Source of the DNA: Mesorhizobium loti
Lineage (GTDB): Bacteria > Pseudomonadota > Alphaproteobacteria > Rhizobiales > Rhizobiaceae
Direction of reading: 5' to 3'
DNA length: 64,000 bases
NCBI GenBank assembly: GCA_014189435.1
Contig: CP050293.1
Coordinates: 3,911,001 to 3,975,000 of the forward strand
Shown here: in pieces, positions 63,943 to 64,000 of the stretch
How positions within the stretch are numbered: position 1 is the first letter of the stretch
Layout: every line of letters starts with the position of its first letter
The notes under the pieces: model-generated
The model's input: only the letters and a program-made list of their open reading frames with translations
Database searches by the model: none
What the model was told of the DNA's origin: nothing
Position numbers and translations under genes: made by a program

Positions 63943-64000
63943 TCACCGGGCCACGGATTTGACCGCGGCCGCGATCTCGGCCTTGCTGGCCTTGCCGCCG
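63943..64000 (-). CDS. ATP synthase F0 subunit b', C-terminal fragment
   Basis: Only the last 18 codons and the stop are present (GGKASKAEIAAAVKSVAR). An Ala/Lys-rich end directly upstream of atpF fits the b' subunit that pairs with b in alphaproteobacteria. The assignment rests mainly on context. Confidence 0.7.
   Translation of the reverse strand, partial: GGKASKAEIAAAVKSVAR

Overview
The window is a GC-rich chromosomal segment of an alphaproteobacterium of the order Hyphomicrobiales, most likely Mesorhizobium or a close relative. This is inferred from the aa3 oxidase cluster with ctaB, a small CoxF-like ORF, ctaG and coxC, from the neighbourhood of histone-deacetylase-like gene, xseB, dxs, tlyA and RNA methyltransferase, from a RibB with a degenerate GTP cyclohydrolase half, from BioR/BioY, and from palindromic intergenic repeats of the kind common in Mesorhizobium. 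No rRNA, tRNA, CRISPR array, prophage or insertion sequence was recognised. The genes are mostly core metabolism with a few accessory modules.

Layout. 1-4620 (minus): cytochrome c oxidase genes coxB, coxA, ctaB, coxF-like, ctaG, coxC (partial), with a terminator-like hairpin between coxA and ctaB. 4988-7311 (plus): an IalB-family secreted protein, tldD and a small ORF. 7313-16840 (mostly minus): RNA methyltransferase, tlyA, dxs, pirin, DUF2277, xseB and a deacetylase-like protein. A plus-strand pair, a fatty acid hydroxylase plus a CelD-like acyltransferase, sits between tlyA and dxs. 16974-18907: a cobalamin riboswitch ahead of bluB, whose reading frame runs antisense into a membrane protein gene. 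19004-20954: a TetR/MFS divergon with three copies of one operator. 21012-26988: ribB, aroC, a DUF1344 protein, a histidine phosphatase, fabI, a DnaJ-class chaperone and a lipoprotein. 27066-34264: pdxH, enoyl-CoA hydratase and acyl-CoA dehydrogenase, a zinc-ribbon-like small protein, a DUF1778/GNAT toxin-antitoxin pair, a GH25 lysozyme and purD. 34420-42522: PhyH dioxygenase with divergent LysR, ubiA, a frameshifted DUF6101 gene with a structured leader, an FAD-linked dehydrogenase, Sua5, and small secreted or acidic proteins. 42631-46952: glyS and glyQ separated by a DUF559 endonuclease cassette with inverted-repeat flanks and by a duplicated, synonymously diverged copy of the first 15 glyS codons. 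47155-53838: GNAT, TPR protein, DUF1284, bioY, bioR with BioR boxes, and a second TetR/MFS divergon. 53864-63168: ispB, DUF2007, a methyltransferase, an S49 peptidase, ispE, a MogA/MoaB protein, a GFA protein, a second PhyH protein, a glycosyltransferase, a radical SAM protein and rnhB. 63441-64000 (minus): ATP synthase b and b' genes with a strong terminator.

The features that most reward a second look are the glyS leader duplication beside the DUF559 cassette, the triple CATACG-N3-CGTATG operator, the toxin-antitoxin operator that fills the spacer of its own promoter, the structured RNA ahead of the DUF6101 gene, the hydroxylase/acyltransferase pair, and two probable frameshifts. All functions are inferred from sequence motifs read by eye; no database search was run.
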